A stretch of DNA of 6,291 nt from JBFLVQ01 sp040758525 (GCA_040758525.1 JBFLVQ010000573.1:1-6291), one strand, 5' to 3'; shown: positions 1-6,223, counted from the first letter of the stretch. The notes: generated from the letters alone by a model not told the origin. Numbers and translations are program-made.

Positions 1-327
1 AGAACTGGCAATATTGAATTGCAGTTTCCCGAGGATCGTAAGAATACACAGAATAAGTTTAAGTATGCTCATTATTTTCGCGCCCTGGTTGATAGAACAG
101 AGATAAGCTTTAGCAATAATGGGTATAAGTACACAATTTATGATTACTATGAGGGCGAAGAGAAGCCTGCCATTAAACAGATGGGCGTAAGGGTTATTTT
201 TCCCAACGCAGATAAGGAAGATATAGAACTTCGCTGTAGTGGAAATGTAAATAATAGATTAGCCATGTTGGAAGATATTATTCCTTGTGATCCTGACAAT
301 GCATTAAATTTAGGTGGTTGCAAGTAG
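1..327 (+). CDS. 3' part of an uncharacterised protein, probably exported (partial)
   Basis: The frame is open from the first base of the window to a TAG stop at 325-327, giving 108 visible residues. The true start lies upstream. A TTG at 19 is in frame, but nothing favours it as a start and the reading frame continues in front of it. I do not recognise the family. The visible part is rich in Tyr, Asn and charged residues and looks like alternating beta strands (FKYAHYFRALV, TEISFSNNGYKYTIYDYY, GVRVIF, DIELRCSG). It ends in a Cys-containing tail (IIPCDPDNALNLGGC) with three cysteines in all. A small secreted or periplasmic beta-rich protein with a disulfide would fit, but the signal peptide region is outside the window. 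It is the only gene on the + strand, so it is not part of the leftward cluster. Its stop codon directly touches an IS200/IS605-like end. That the frame is coding is fairly sure; function is unknown. Confidence 0.7.
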   Translation, partial: RTGNIELQFPEDRKNTQNKFKYAHYFRALVDRTEISFSNNGYKYTIYDYYEGEEKPAIKQMGVRVIFPNADKEDIELRCSGNVNNRLAMLEDIIPCDPDNALNLGGCK

Positions 328-501
328 CTTGACATCCTCTGCCTCCTGAAGGAGCGGATTCCTTAACTGCTAACAACGGTCTGAAATGCTAAGGAACTGG
401 GCAGCGTATGAAGGTTTATATCCCAAGGTTGATGCTTCACAGGCGAGTCCAACGACTTCGCCTCAGCATCCAGCAACGCTCAGCGCGAGCGCCGTTCCTG
501 G
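328..501 (-). mobile_element. Solitary right end of an IS200/IS605-family (tnpB-type) element
   Basis: On the + strand the segment opens with CTTGACATCCTC, then CTCC-TGAA-GGAG, then GGATTCC. Read on the - strand this is GGAATCC-hairpin-GGATGTCAAG, the layout I know from the right ends of IS605/IS1341-type elements just after tnpB. The terminal hairpin pairs ATCC (334-337) with GGAT (356-359) and CTCC (343-346) with GGAG (351-354) around a TGAA loop. It has an asymmetric bulge, so it is already degraded. Further hairpins follow: TTCCTTA (359-365) with TAAGGAA (390-396); GATGCT plus GGCGAGTC (431-449) with GACTTCGCC plus AGCATC (454-470); and CCAG/AACG (470-478) with CGTT/CTGG (493-501). No tnpA or tnpB frame of useful length lies on either strand up to the kinase gene, so this is a remnant or a non-autonomous derivative. 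The boundary at 501 is only the end of the last clear hairpin. Confidence 0.55.
328..501 (-). ncRNA. Possible TnpB-associated omega RNA (reRNA) scaffold, remnant
   Basis: In IS200/IS605 elements the right end is also the template of the omega RNA, whose structured scaffold ends at the element boundary and whose guide is copied from the flanking DNA. Here the - strand carries at least three nested stem-loops ending at the GGATGTCAAG boundary. A guide would read into the antisense of the first gene's 3' end (327 leftward). This is inference from the position and structure of the right end. No TnpB is encoded nearby, the terminal stem is imperfect and no promoter was identified, so the RNA may not be made or may be inert. 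Confidence 0.3.
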
Positions 502-786
502 AAAGGAATTGATTATCTTTCTCTGCTTAACGGTTCAAATTTTACGTGGTAGCCTTTCCACCACAACACCCTATCAAACATTCAAAGAGCCGCGATGCCT
601 GTTTCCAGTTAGGCTGATGGGCGCTGAACCGGGGTTGGATTCGCATCCGTATTGGAGAGCGACAAGATTACCATCTTCGCCTATATTTTACAATGGCTAA
701 GTGTGGCATTCATCCTCGGCCAAGATAAACTTTGGCCCAGGTCTTCTGCCGAAGATTGATAAAAATTCCCTCAATACACAACCCTT
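502..786. other. Gene-free stretch between the IS remnant and the kinase gene
   Basis: No convincing gene was found. The + frame covering 386-700 runs through the hairpins of the IS end and has no protein-like composition. The - strand is broken by stops in all three frames. Part of it (about 690-575) could be a decayed tnpB tail, but no zinc-finger motif can be read. A perfect 6-bp stem, GGCCAA (718-723) with TTGGCC (732-737), lies downstream of the kinase stop. No T-run follows it in either direction, so it is not a standard intrinsic terminator. Confidence 0.5.
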
Positions 787-2655
787 TTATTCTGTAGTAA
801 CAAGTTCTCGGGAATTATGACGGAAAAGATCAGTGTAGTATTTGAAGATATAGTTGAATGGTTGGACCTGTTTGCCAGCTAGGTCCACCTTACCCTCTTG
901 CTGCAATGACAGCAGCCAGCCCTGCACCGCTTCTACCTGTGGGGTGAATGGATCAAGCTCAGCGGCAGCCTCATATTGAATGGCGCTTTCACCAGGTTCT
1001 ATAGGAGGCTTACGGCGTATAGGCCGTAACAGGCGGCGCGTGGCAAGATCTTCAGCAATACAGTCAGCAACGATCTCACAGATTGCCTCACGCTCTACTG
1101 TTGCCACACTTGTTTGGGCAATATGCAAAAAGATATTATAGAAACGCGAAGGATTGGTTTTCTTGAGCGCACTGAGGATCTTCTCTTCTAGCGCATCAAG
1201 CCATGCTTCCTCAAGATTGTTAGCGTAGACAATAAATCCCTGATTATGTCGTGGTCGCATAGAGCGTGGTAGACGTGCCGCCGCCGCGGGGCCGTGTGCG
1301 ATCTCTATCACACTACGTCGGCGTAGTGAAAAGAGTGCAACTGTGATCAACATTGCTGCCAGCCGCTCACGTTCAGTAATGAATCCTTTATGCATTACAT
1401 GACGGCGTTGTCCCGCTAATAGTTCTGGCAGGAACTGTTGTGGAAAGAGGTAAACAAGTGATGTAGGGCTTAACTCGCCGATCGGCTGATCACTAATTGT
1501 AACAAATGTAGGCTCGGTCTTCTGTAAGGGATCTTCCTCTGGAAAACTGTAACCTGGATTAGTAGCGAGCGGATCATAAGCAAGCGAGGGCGCCATCACT
1601 GCCATCAGTGGTAGGATCTCAGCCGGATCTTTCTGTTCTGGTGATGTAGATGATTGTTCGTGTTCGAGCTTCGCTGGGTTTGTCGTCGCAATTATTTCTG
1701 GTATGACGGTCTGTGCTAGTGCTTCCTGTTGTGCCGCCAACTGTACGGCAAGGGCAAAGACAGTGGTGAAGCGTTGTGACGGCTGCTTTTCCAATGTCTT
1801 CATTATTATTGTTTCAATGGTTGCTGGCGCTTCTGGACGTAATTGCCTTAATGGTGGTGCGGCTGCTTTCAGATGCTGTTCTTTGATAGCATCATAGCTA
1901 CTACCGTAGAAGGGGAGCTGACCAGTAAAGATATGATAGAGTAGCACACCAATAGCATAGATATCAGCACGCGCATCGATAGCAGTACCTTCGAACTGTT
2001 CTGGCGCCATGTAATAAGGATTACTAAGTAGTGTCTCACGCACTGTAGTAGGTACGAGGGCAAGCAGTTCTACGGTCTTGAGTCGTGCAATGCCAAAGTC
2101 GAGCACCTTAACGATCTCCTGCCCGTTGCTATCAATAGTAATAAAGACATTCGAAGGTTTAAGGTCACGATGGTGTATACCAAAGCGATGTGCGCCGGCA
2201 ATGGCTTCACATACTTGTGTGATTATTGAGAGCGCATGCTTGATAGAGAGCTTTCCTTGCTGGTTGAGTAGCTCGGTGAGTGTGCAGCCTTCTAGATACT
2301 CCATTATTAGATAGAGAAGATTGTGTGAAGTTCGTCCATAATCAAAAACACGCACGATATTAGGATGTTGCAATGTGGTAGCAGCACGACCATGTTGTAC
2401 AAATAGATCGACAAGGCCAGGATCAACATAAAGTAGTTCTGGAGATATGATCTTTACTGCAATAGTTTTGCCAGTCTCGATCTCGGTGCCTTGAAAAACT
2501 ATCCCCATCGTGCCAGCACCGATTTTACGGTCTAGACGGTAGCGTTTACCAATGATGGGTGCGCCCGGCAGTAACTCTTGGAGCAGTGACTGGTCACGGT
2601 CGCATACATTCATATGATCGCCGAAACAGGAGTTACAGACCGGGCATTCTTTCAT
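787..2655 (-). CDS. Ser/Thr protein kinase with N-terminal zinc ribbon and unassigned C-terminal domain
   Basis: This is a Hanks-type kinase of 622 residues. The ATG at 2655 is preferred over an in-frame TTG at 2688 because GGAGGA lies 12 nt ahead of it and the conserved part begins MKECPVC. Residues 1-25 form a small zinc ribbon (C4, C7, C18, with D21 or C10 as a further ligand). The kinase domain spans about 38-305: glycine loop IGAGTMGIVF (45-54), ATP-binding Lys K68, HHRDLKPSN with catalytic D164, K166 and N169, DFG (186-188), APE (217-219), helix-F Asp D231 and R295. The alpha-C glutamate that normally pairs with K68 seems to be missing; the aligned residues are Q87-H88. A Pro/Glu-rich linker (about 315-390) leads to a mixed alpha/beta C-terminal region (390-622) that I cannot assign. 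There are no PASTA repeats and no clear membrane helix, so it is probably cytosolic. It is likely to phosphorylate proteins on Ser/Thr; targets are unknown. It is last in the leftward cluster and may have its own promoter. Confidence 0.93.
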   Translation of the reverse strand: MKECPVCNSCFGDHMNVCDRDQSLLQELLPGAPIIGKRYRLDRKIGAGTMGIVFQGTEIETGKTIAVKIISPELLYVDPGLVDLFVQHGRAATTLQHPNIVRVFDYGRTSHNLLYLIMEYLEGCTLTELLNQQGKLSIKHALSIITQVCEAIAGAHRFGIHHRDLKPSNVFITIDSNGQEIVKVLDFGIARLKTVELLALVPTTVRETLLSNPYYMAPEQFEGTAIDARADIYAIGVLLYHIFTGQLPFYGSSYDAIKEQHLKAAAPPLRQLRPEAPATIETIIMKTLEKQPSQRFTTVFALAVQLAAQQEALAQTVIPEIIATTNPAKLEHEQSSTSPEQKDPAEILPLMAVMAPSLAYDPLATNPGYSFPEEDPLQKTEPTFVTISDQPIGELSPTSLVYLFPQQFLPELLAGQRRHVMHKGFITERERLAAMLITVALFSLRRRSVIEIAHGPAAAARLPRSMRPRHNQGFIVYANNLEEAWLDALEEKILSALKKTNPSRFYNIFLHIAQTSVATVEREAICEIVADCIAEDLATRRLLRPIRRKPPIEPGESAIQYEAAAELDPFTPQVEAVQGWLLSLQQEGKVDLAGKQVQPFNYIFKYYTDLFRHNSRELVTTE

Positions 2656-2667
2656 GCGCTCGTTTAT

Positions 2668-2673
2668 TCCTCC
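2668..2673 (-). promoter_or_regulatory. Shine-Dalgarno GGAGGA of the kinase gene
   Basis: On the - strand GGAGGA is followed by 12 nt and then the ATG at 2655. The spacing is rather long, but this is the only strong ribosome-binding site near the N-terminus. It lies inside the frame that would start from TTG at 2688, so it argues for the shorter protein beginning MKECPVC. Confidence 0.6.
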
Positions 2674-2714
2674 GTATTGACACGCCAATCATACAGTTGT
2701 CTGCGCGGCGGGCT

Positions 2715-2739
2715 AAAAATTCCATTAATGATAGTGGAA
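2715..2739 (-). terminator. Weak intrinsic terminator candidate after the acyl-CoA synthetase
   Basis: On the - strand TTCCA (2739-2735) pairs with TGGAA (2724-2720) around a 10-nt loop. A G-U and an A-U pair can extend the stem, and a run of five T (2719-2715) follows directly. The stem has only two GC pairs, so termination would be partial at best. It sits 16 nt past the synthetase stop codon, where a terminator would be expected. Confidence 0.35.
2719..2733 (-). repeat. 15-bp leader repeat, copy ahead of the kinase gene
   Basis: TATCATTAATGGAAT on the - strand is identical to 5626-5640. It contains the perfect 8-bp palindrome CATTAATG. It ends 63 nt before the kinase start codon and overlaps both the possible promoter -10 and the weak terminator stem. 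A regulatory role is an inference from position only. Confidence 0.6.
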
Positions 2740-2756
2740 CTCGCTTTTCTAGTCAT
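2728..2756 (-). promoter_or_regulatory. Possible sigma70-type promoter of the kinase gene
   Basis: On the - strand ATGACT (2756-2751, 4 of 6 to TTGACA) is separated by 17 nt from TATCAT (2733-2728, 5 of 6 to TATAAT). A transcript would start near 2721 and have a leader of about 65 nt. The -35 overlaps the stop codon of the acyl-CoA synthetase, and the -10 lies within the 15-bp repeat shared with the methyltransferase leader. The same bases also fit a weak terminator, so the call is tentative. Confidence 0.3.
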
Positions 2757-4414
2757 TAACTTTGTACCTGGCTATGCATCTCACGTAGCTTAAAACGCTG
2801 CACTTTACCAGAGGCAGTCATAGGAAATTCTTCTACGAATCGGATCTGAGAAGGAATTTTAAATCTAGCAATCTTACTATGGCAGAAATCTATAATATCT
2901 TCGGCACTACACTGTGCGTTTGCCTTAAGACGTATTGCTGCAGCGACCTCCTCACCGTATTTTTCGCTAGCTATACCATAGACATAGACATCGGCAATCT
3001 GCGTATGAGTACGCAGTAGATCCTCCACTTCTTTAGGAGCAATATTCTCGCCTCCACGTATAATAATATCCTTGATACGTCCTGTTATACGTAGATAACC
3101 TTCTGCATCGATAGTTGCTTGATCACCAGTGCGTAGCCAACCTGGTTCACCATCAAGGGAAATAATCGCCTCGCAGGTAGCTGACTCATTATTATAATAG
3201 CCCTGCATTACGTTGTAGCCACGTACACAGAGTTCGCCAGCAGTATTGATAGGTAGTTGTTGCAGAGTGAATGGATCTATGATTTTTACTTCCATCTCTG
3301 GCATAACTTTACCTACTGTCTGAGTACGCCGCGCTAGTGTGTCATTAGGTAGCGTCTGTGTAATACCTGGAGATGCCTCAGTAAGACCATAAGCAATCGT
3401 CATTTCATGTAGGTTCATTTCGCTAATTACACGGCGCATTAATGGTTCAGGGCAGAGTGCGCCTGCCATTACACCAGTACGTAACGAAGATAGATCAAAA
3501 CTGGCAAAATCTGGCACCTCCAGTTCAGCGATAAACATTGTCGGTACACCGTAGAGCGCTGTACATCGCTCCTTAGTTACATATTCAAGCACTTTGTGCG
3601 CATCAAAATAGTCCAGCGGCACTAGACAGGCCGCATGTGTATAGGCGCCTAACACACCAATCACACAGCCAAAGCAATGGAAGAGTGGTACAGGCAGACA
3701 TAGACGATCTTGTGATGTATAACCTAATCCTTCTGCGAGCCAGTAGCCATTATTGACAATATTGCGATGTGAAAGCATCACACCCTTGGGAAAACCGGTT
3801 GTGCCCGAGGTGTATTGCATATTGATGACTTGATCAAGTGTTAGCGAATTCTCACACTCTATAAGCTCTGACTCACTAACTGCTTGCGCCAATTGTGGTA
3901 GATCTTGGTAATGCACAAATCCTGCTGGCGACTCTGCGCCAATGTAGATGGCATAACGTAGGAAAGGCAAACGAGCCGATTTCAAGCCACCCTGAGGGGC
4001 ATTATGTAGTTCAGGGACAACCTCGTAGAGCGTCTCGACATAATTAATATCTTTAAAGTTTCCAATGGTGATAATAGCGCAGGATTCAGATTGTGAAAGC
4101 AGATATTCCAATTCCTGTTTACGTAGGCTGGTGTTTACTGTAACCAGAATTGCGCCGATCTTGGCGAGCGCAAATTGTAGCACAACCCATTCTGGCACAT
4201 TGGTGGCCCACAATGCTACTCGCTCGCCTTTTCTGATCCCTAGACTGAGCAGCCCACGAGCAATGGTGCGTGCAGTCTGCTCCAATTCGCGAAAAGTGTA
4301 GCGTAGTTCCCGGTCTAGATAGACTAGTGCCTCCTGGTCAGGATAATCCTCGGCTAGACGAGTAAGCAGTTCGCCTATTTTTATATCTCTATAGGATTTG
4401 CTATCAGCACACAT
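2756..4414 (-). CDS. Acyl-CoA synthetase, ACSF2/YngI type (AMP-forming fatty acid-CoA ligase)
   Basis: This 552-residue protein belongs to the ANL (adenylate-forming) superfamily. It activates a carboxylic acid with ATP to an acyl-adenylate and transfers it to CoA; medium or long-chain fatty acids are the usual substrates in this subgroup. All core motifs are intact: the P-loop YTSGTTGFPKG (201-211), YGLTE (342-346), RTGD (428-431) with the ATP-ribose-binding Asp, the hinge GRIKDIIIRGGENI (445-458), and TASGKVQR with catalytic Lys K537. The C-terminal phrasing (KIARFKIPSQIRFVEEFPMTASGKVQRFKLRE) and the length match ACSF2 and YngI better than classic FadD. There is no signal peptide or membrane helix, so it is cytosolic. 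The ATG is fixed by an excellent ribosome-binding site. It begins 26 bp after the methyltransferase stop, which suggests co-transcription. The exact acyl chain cannot be read from sequence; a different carboxylic acid substrate is possible. Nothing is truncated. Confidence 0.95.
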   Translation of the reverse strand: MCADSKSYRDIKIGELLTRLAEDYPDQEALVYLDRELRYTFRELEQTARTIARGLLSLGIRKGERVALWATNVPEWVVLQFALAKIGAILVTVNTSLRKQELEYLLSQSESCAIITIGNFKDINYVETLYEVVPELHNAPQGGLKSARLPFLRYAIYIGAESPAGFVHYQDLPQLAQAVSESELIECENSLTLDQVINMQYTSGTTGFPKGVMLSHRNIVNNGYWLAEGLGYTSQDRLCLPVPLFHCFGCVIGVLGAYTHAACLVPLDYFDAHKVLEYVTKERCTALYGVPTMFIAELEVPDFASFDLSSLRTGVMAGALCPEPLMRRVISEMNLHEMTIAYGLTEASPGITQTLPNDTLARRTQTVGKVMPEMEVKIIDPFTLQQLPINTAGELCVRGYNVMQGYYNNESATCEAIISLDGEPGWLRTGDQATIDAEGYLRITGRIKDIIIRGGENIAPKEVEDLLRTHTQIADVYVYGIASEKYGEEVAAAIRLKANAQCSAEDIIDFCHSKIARFKIPSQIRFVEEFPMTASGKVQRFKLREMHSQVQS

Positions 4415-4416
4415 TG

Positions 4417-4427
4417 ACCTCCTCCTC
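4417..4427 (-). promoter_or_regulatory. Strong Shine-Dalgarno of the acyl-CoA synthetase
   Basis: On the - strand GAGGAGGAGGT immediately precedes the ATG at 4414, offering overlapping GGAGG cores with spacers of about 3-6 nt. It is the strongest ribosome-binding site in the window and lies in the 26-bp gap after the methyltransferase stop. This supports independent, efficient translation from a shared transcript. Confidence 0.75.
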
Positions 4428-4440
4428 TGTAGACATTTAG

Positions 4441-5571
4441 TCAGGCGATAGCACGCCGCGGCCTAGCCGCACAGTCTTTCTCTATATAGAAAAGATACTC
4501 AGTGACCTGCACTCGCGGCGCATAGCGACGGTTTTCGCGATCTATATCGGCACGAAAACGCGGATGAGTCTTGGTAAAAACATGGTAACGCCGTGTGCGC
4601 ACACTACGCAAGATCGCCTCCAATTCGGTATGACTGATAATTCCTTCATCATTATAGCTGAGGAAGATATGACGAGCCTGACAATCATGAATAATTTCAC
4701 GTAGTGCCTCGCGAGCTAATCGTCGTGAGCAGAAACGGGACTTTTGGTGCTCAGCAGGCCGTAGTCCCGTCTTGCCTGTCAATGGAGGTGCATCATAGGC
4801 GGCAATTGTCTCCAATACATGGTAATTGGAGGAGAATTGTCGTCCATTATAGGGTGGATCTAGGTATAGCACGTCGCATTCGATCTCTTGTGATAGTTCA
4901 TTAGCATCTCGCTTGCAGGCGCGCGAGCCAGCACCGGTTATAAGCCGTAGCGGACGCAACAACAATGGCTTACGTGCCACCGATTTGAACTGTTTCAAAA
5001 ATGCTCCATAGACGCTTGCAGTATTGGCTACCGCGTCAATTGCTTCTAACAGTGTAGCGAGCAGCAGATAGAATTCCATCTCCGTAATCTTACCAGCCTG
5101 TTTCCATTTGTTAAGCTGCTGACGTATCGCATCACAGTGTCGACCGTTTGCATCGCTATAGTAGCGACGTAGATCCTCACTACCACCAGGACAATAGTTA
5201 CGATAGATAAATCCTTCTACACCGGGCAGGGCATTGAGATATTCGAGCACTTGATAGTAGGGCTGCTCAATCTCCGGTACGGTTTCAAAGAGTCTAAGTT
5301 GACATTGGTGGATGGCAGAGAAATCTTTTAATTCCTCTGCAAGCCCATTCAGGTGCGGCCAGTGTGATGTCTCCACAAGCGCTTTGGCAAACACATATGC
5401 ATACTCTTGCCAATCATTAGCAATTACCTGGAAGCCTAACTTCTTAAAATGGTGTCCCACAACCGCAGTACCGGCAAAGAGATCACAGAAGACGCCTTGC
5501 CTTAACCCGACCGAATGTACGCTACGCTCGATGAATTTAAGTAAAGAATATTTGCTACCGATATAATTCAT
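4441..5571 (-). CDS. Class D12 N6-adenine DNA methyltransferase, apparently solitary
   Basis: This 376-residue protein is expected to transfer a methyl group from S-adenosylmethionine to N6 of adenine in a specific DNA site. The N-terminus MNYIGSKYSLLKFI is the typical opening of D12 (Dam/DpnM/FokI-type) enzymes. SAM-binding motif I is DLFAGTAVVG (30-39), with the acidic ribose-binding position in ANDW (51-54). The catalytic motif IV is DPPYNGRQFSSNYH (238-251), and the downstream strand carries SYND (305-308). The region between (about 60-225) is the probable target-recognition domain. The YNxRQ-SSNYH wording resembles the single-domain relatives of M.FokI more than Dam, but the recognition site cannot be inferred. 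The ATG is certain: an in-frame TAA lies just upstream and family members start at this motif, although the ribosome-binding site is poor. No restriction endonuclease is found in the window, so it may be an orphan or belong to a dispersed system. Confidence 0.93.
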   Translation of the reverse strand: MNYIGSKYSLLKFIERSVHSVGLRQGVFCDLFAGTAVVGHHFKKLGFQVIANDWQEYAYVFAKALVETSHWPHLNGLAEELKDFSAIHQCQLRLFETVPEIEQPYYQVLEYLNALPGVEGFIYRNYCPGGSEDLRRYYSDANGRHCDAIRQQLNKWKQAGKITEMEFYLLLATLLEAIDAVANTASVYGAFLKQFKSVARKPLLLRPLRLITGAGSRACKRDANELSQEIECDVLYLDPPYNGRQFSSNYHVLETIAAYDAPPLTGKTGLRPAEHQKSRFCSRRLAREALREIIHDCQARHIFLSYNDEGIISHTELEAILRSVRTRRYHVFTKTHPRFRADIDRENRRYAPRVQVTEYLFYIEKDCAARPRRAIA

Positions 5572-5620
5572 GGAAGTTATCGTAGAGGTTTAACCATAGA
5601 GCCCATTATCCGGTACAAGC

Positions 5621-5649
5621 ATTTTATTCCATTAATGATATCTTCTGAA
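5621..5649 (-). promoter_or_regulatory. Sigma70-like promoter of the methyltransferase
   Basis: On the - strand TTCAGA (5649-5644, 4 of 6 to TTGACA) is followed by exactly 17 nt and TAAAAT (5626-5621, 5 of 6 to TATAAT). It lies in the 81-bp gap after the YfiT-like gene, and a start near 5614 would give a leader of roughly 43 nt. The spacer contains CATTAATG, part of the 15-bp sequence repeated ahead of the kinase gene. Confidence 0.5.
5626..5640 (-). repeat. 15-bp leader repeat, copy ahead of the methyltransferase gene
   Basis: This is identical in sequence and orientation to 2719-2733. It ends 54 nt before the methyltransferase start codon, and its CATTAATG palindrome sits in the spacer of the predicted promoter, where a bound protein would block RNA polymerase. 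A loosely similar string, TATCCTAATGTAAAAT (6233-6218), lies ahead of the YfiT-like gene, but it needs gaps to align. Confidence 0.6.
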
Positions 5650-5652
5650 GTA

Positions 5653-6180
5653 TTAATCCCATCGTTCTTTTTCTCGTAATGTGGTGATATGCGCAATATG
5701 ATGTTTTCCATGCCAGGCATATAAGGCTAGGCTCTTATTTAGCGATACTACGCCTAATTCTGGATGCCTGAATTTTCTCTGGTAGTCCGCTGGTTTTAAT
5801 GATTTTAGGAATAATACCCACCTCTCGTGTAATACTTCCAGTAAGGTTAGCGATAGATCTATTGATCCAGAGCGTGCATCCGCTAACTCTGCCCATTGGT
5901 CTTCAGCATATGTCTTGATCACCGGTTCATCTTCTGTCATGGCAAGTTTAAAACGGATATAACTGTTCATATGGCTATCCGCTAAATGATGTACTACTTG
6001 GCGTACTGTCCAGCCATCTGGTCGATAAGCGGTATCTAGCTGTGCGGGCGTCAAACCAGTTACTGCAGATCTTAGTTTGGCTGGTGTATCAGCAATTTCG
6101 TTAATAAATTGCTGTTTCTCGGTCTCCTTAACATTCTCGTCAAAACTAAATTTACCAATCGGATATCGTATATCTGACAT
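5653..6180 (-). CDS. YfiT/BstA-like metal-dependent DinB-fold protein
   Basis: This 175-residue protein has the four-helix-bundle DinB_2/YfiT pattern and the family's usual length. The signature RPDGWTVRQVVHHLADSH (53-70), the following MNSYIRFKLAMTE and the closing WHGKHHIAHI (156-165) closely match YfiT of Bacillus subtilis. By that comparison the three metal-binding histidines are H65, H157 and H161. Family members bind Zn or Ni; some (BstA) transfer the thiol bacillithiol to electrophiles, others are called putative metal-dependent hydrolases. A detoxifying thiol transferase is therefore possible, but the thiol used here is unknown and the organism may not make bacillithiol. The ATG at 6180 starts at the usual family N-terminus (RYPIGKF) and has a weak AGG about 9-10 nt upstream. 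It is the first complete gene of the leftward group and ends 81 bp before the methyltransferase, which has its own predicted promoter. Confidence 0.92.
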   Translation of the reverse strand: MSDIRYPIGKFSFDENVKETEKQQFINEIADTPAKLRSAVTGLTPAQLDTAYRPDGWTVRQVVHHLADSHMNSYIRFKLAMTEDEPVIKTYAEDQWAELADARSGSIDLSLTLLEVLHERWVLFLKSLKPADYQRKFRHPELGVVSLNKSLALYAWHGKHHIAHITTLREKERWD

Positions 6181-6217
6181 TGTAGTTTACCTAGATCAAA
6201 TTTATCATTTCAGCAAT

Positions 6218-6223
6218 ATTTTA
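6218..6223 (-). promoter_or_regulatory. Possible -10 element ahead of the YfiT-like gene
   Basis: TAAAAT on the - strand matches TATAAT at 5 of 6 positions and lies 37 nt before the start codon, a sensible leader length. No good -35 is found at 16-18 nt; TTGCTA is about 21 nt away. It is recorded because the same TAAAAT hexamer is used in the methyltransferase promoter. Confidence 0.22.

Noticed and set aside
575..690. Possible decayed tnpB C-terminus on the - strand.
   Set aside because: Short stretches such as GCESNPGSAPISLTGNRH are only vaguely like TnpB tails; stops occur in every frame and no zinc-finger or catalytic motif can be read.
386..700. A + strand open frame of 104 codons.
   Set aside because: It runs through the palindromic stems of the IS end, has no ribosome-binding site, and its product (rich in Ser, Pro and Thr with no ordered pattern) looks like a chance translation.
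718..737. Hairpin GGCCAA/TTGGCC as terminator of the kinase gene.
   Set aside because: No T-run follows the stem in either direction, so it does not meet the intrinsic terminator pattern.
1315..1360. Possible membrane helix in the kinase C-terminal region (AMLITVALFSL).
   Set aside because: The hydrophobic run is only about 11-13 residues and is followed by RRR in a region with amphipathic character; more likely a buried helix.
1703..2314. Several 64-78 codon frames on the + strand and an alternative - frame inside the kinase gene.
   Set aside because: They are shadows of a well-supported kinase frame with all its motifs, and none has a protein-like sequence or ribosome-binding site.
2656..2688. 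Longer kinase start at TTG 2688 (11 extra residues).
   Set aside because: The GGAGGA ribosome-binding site lies inside this extension and the conserved zinc ribbon starts with MKECPVC at 2655.
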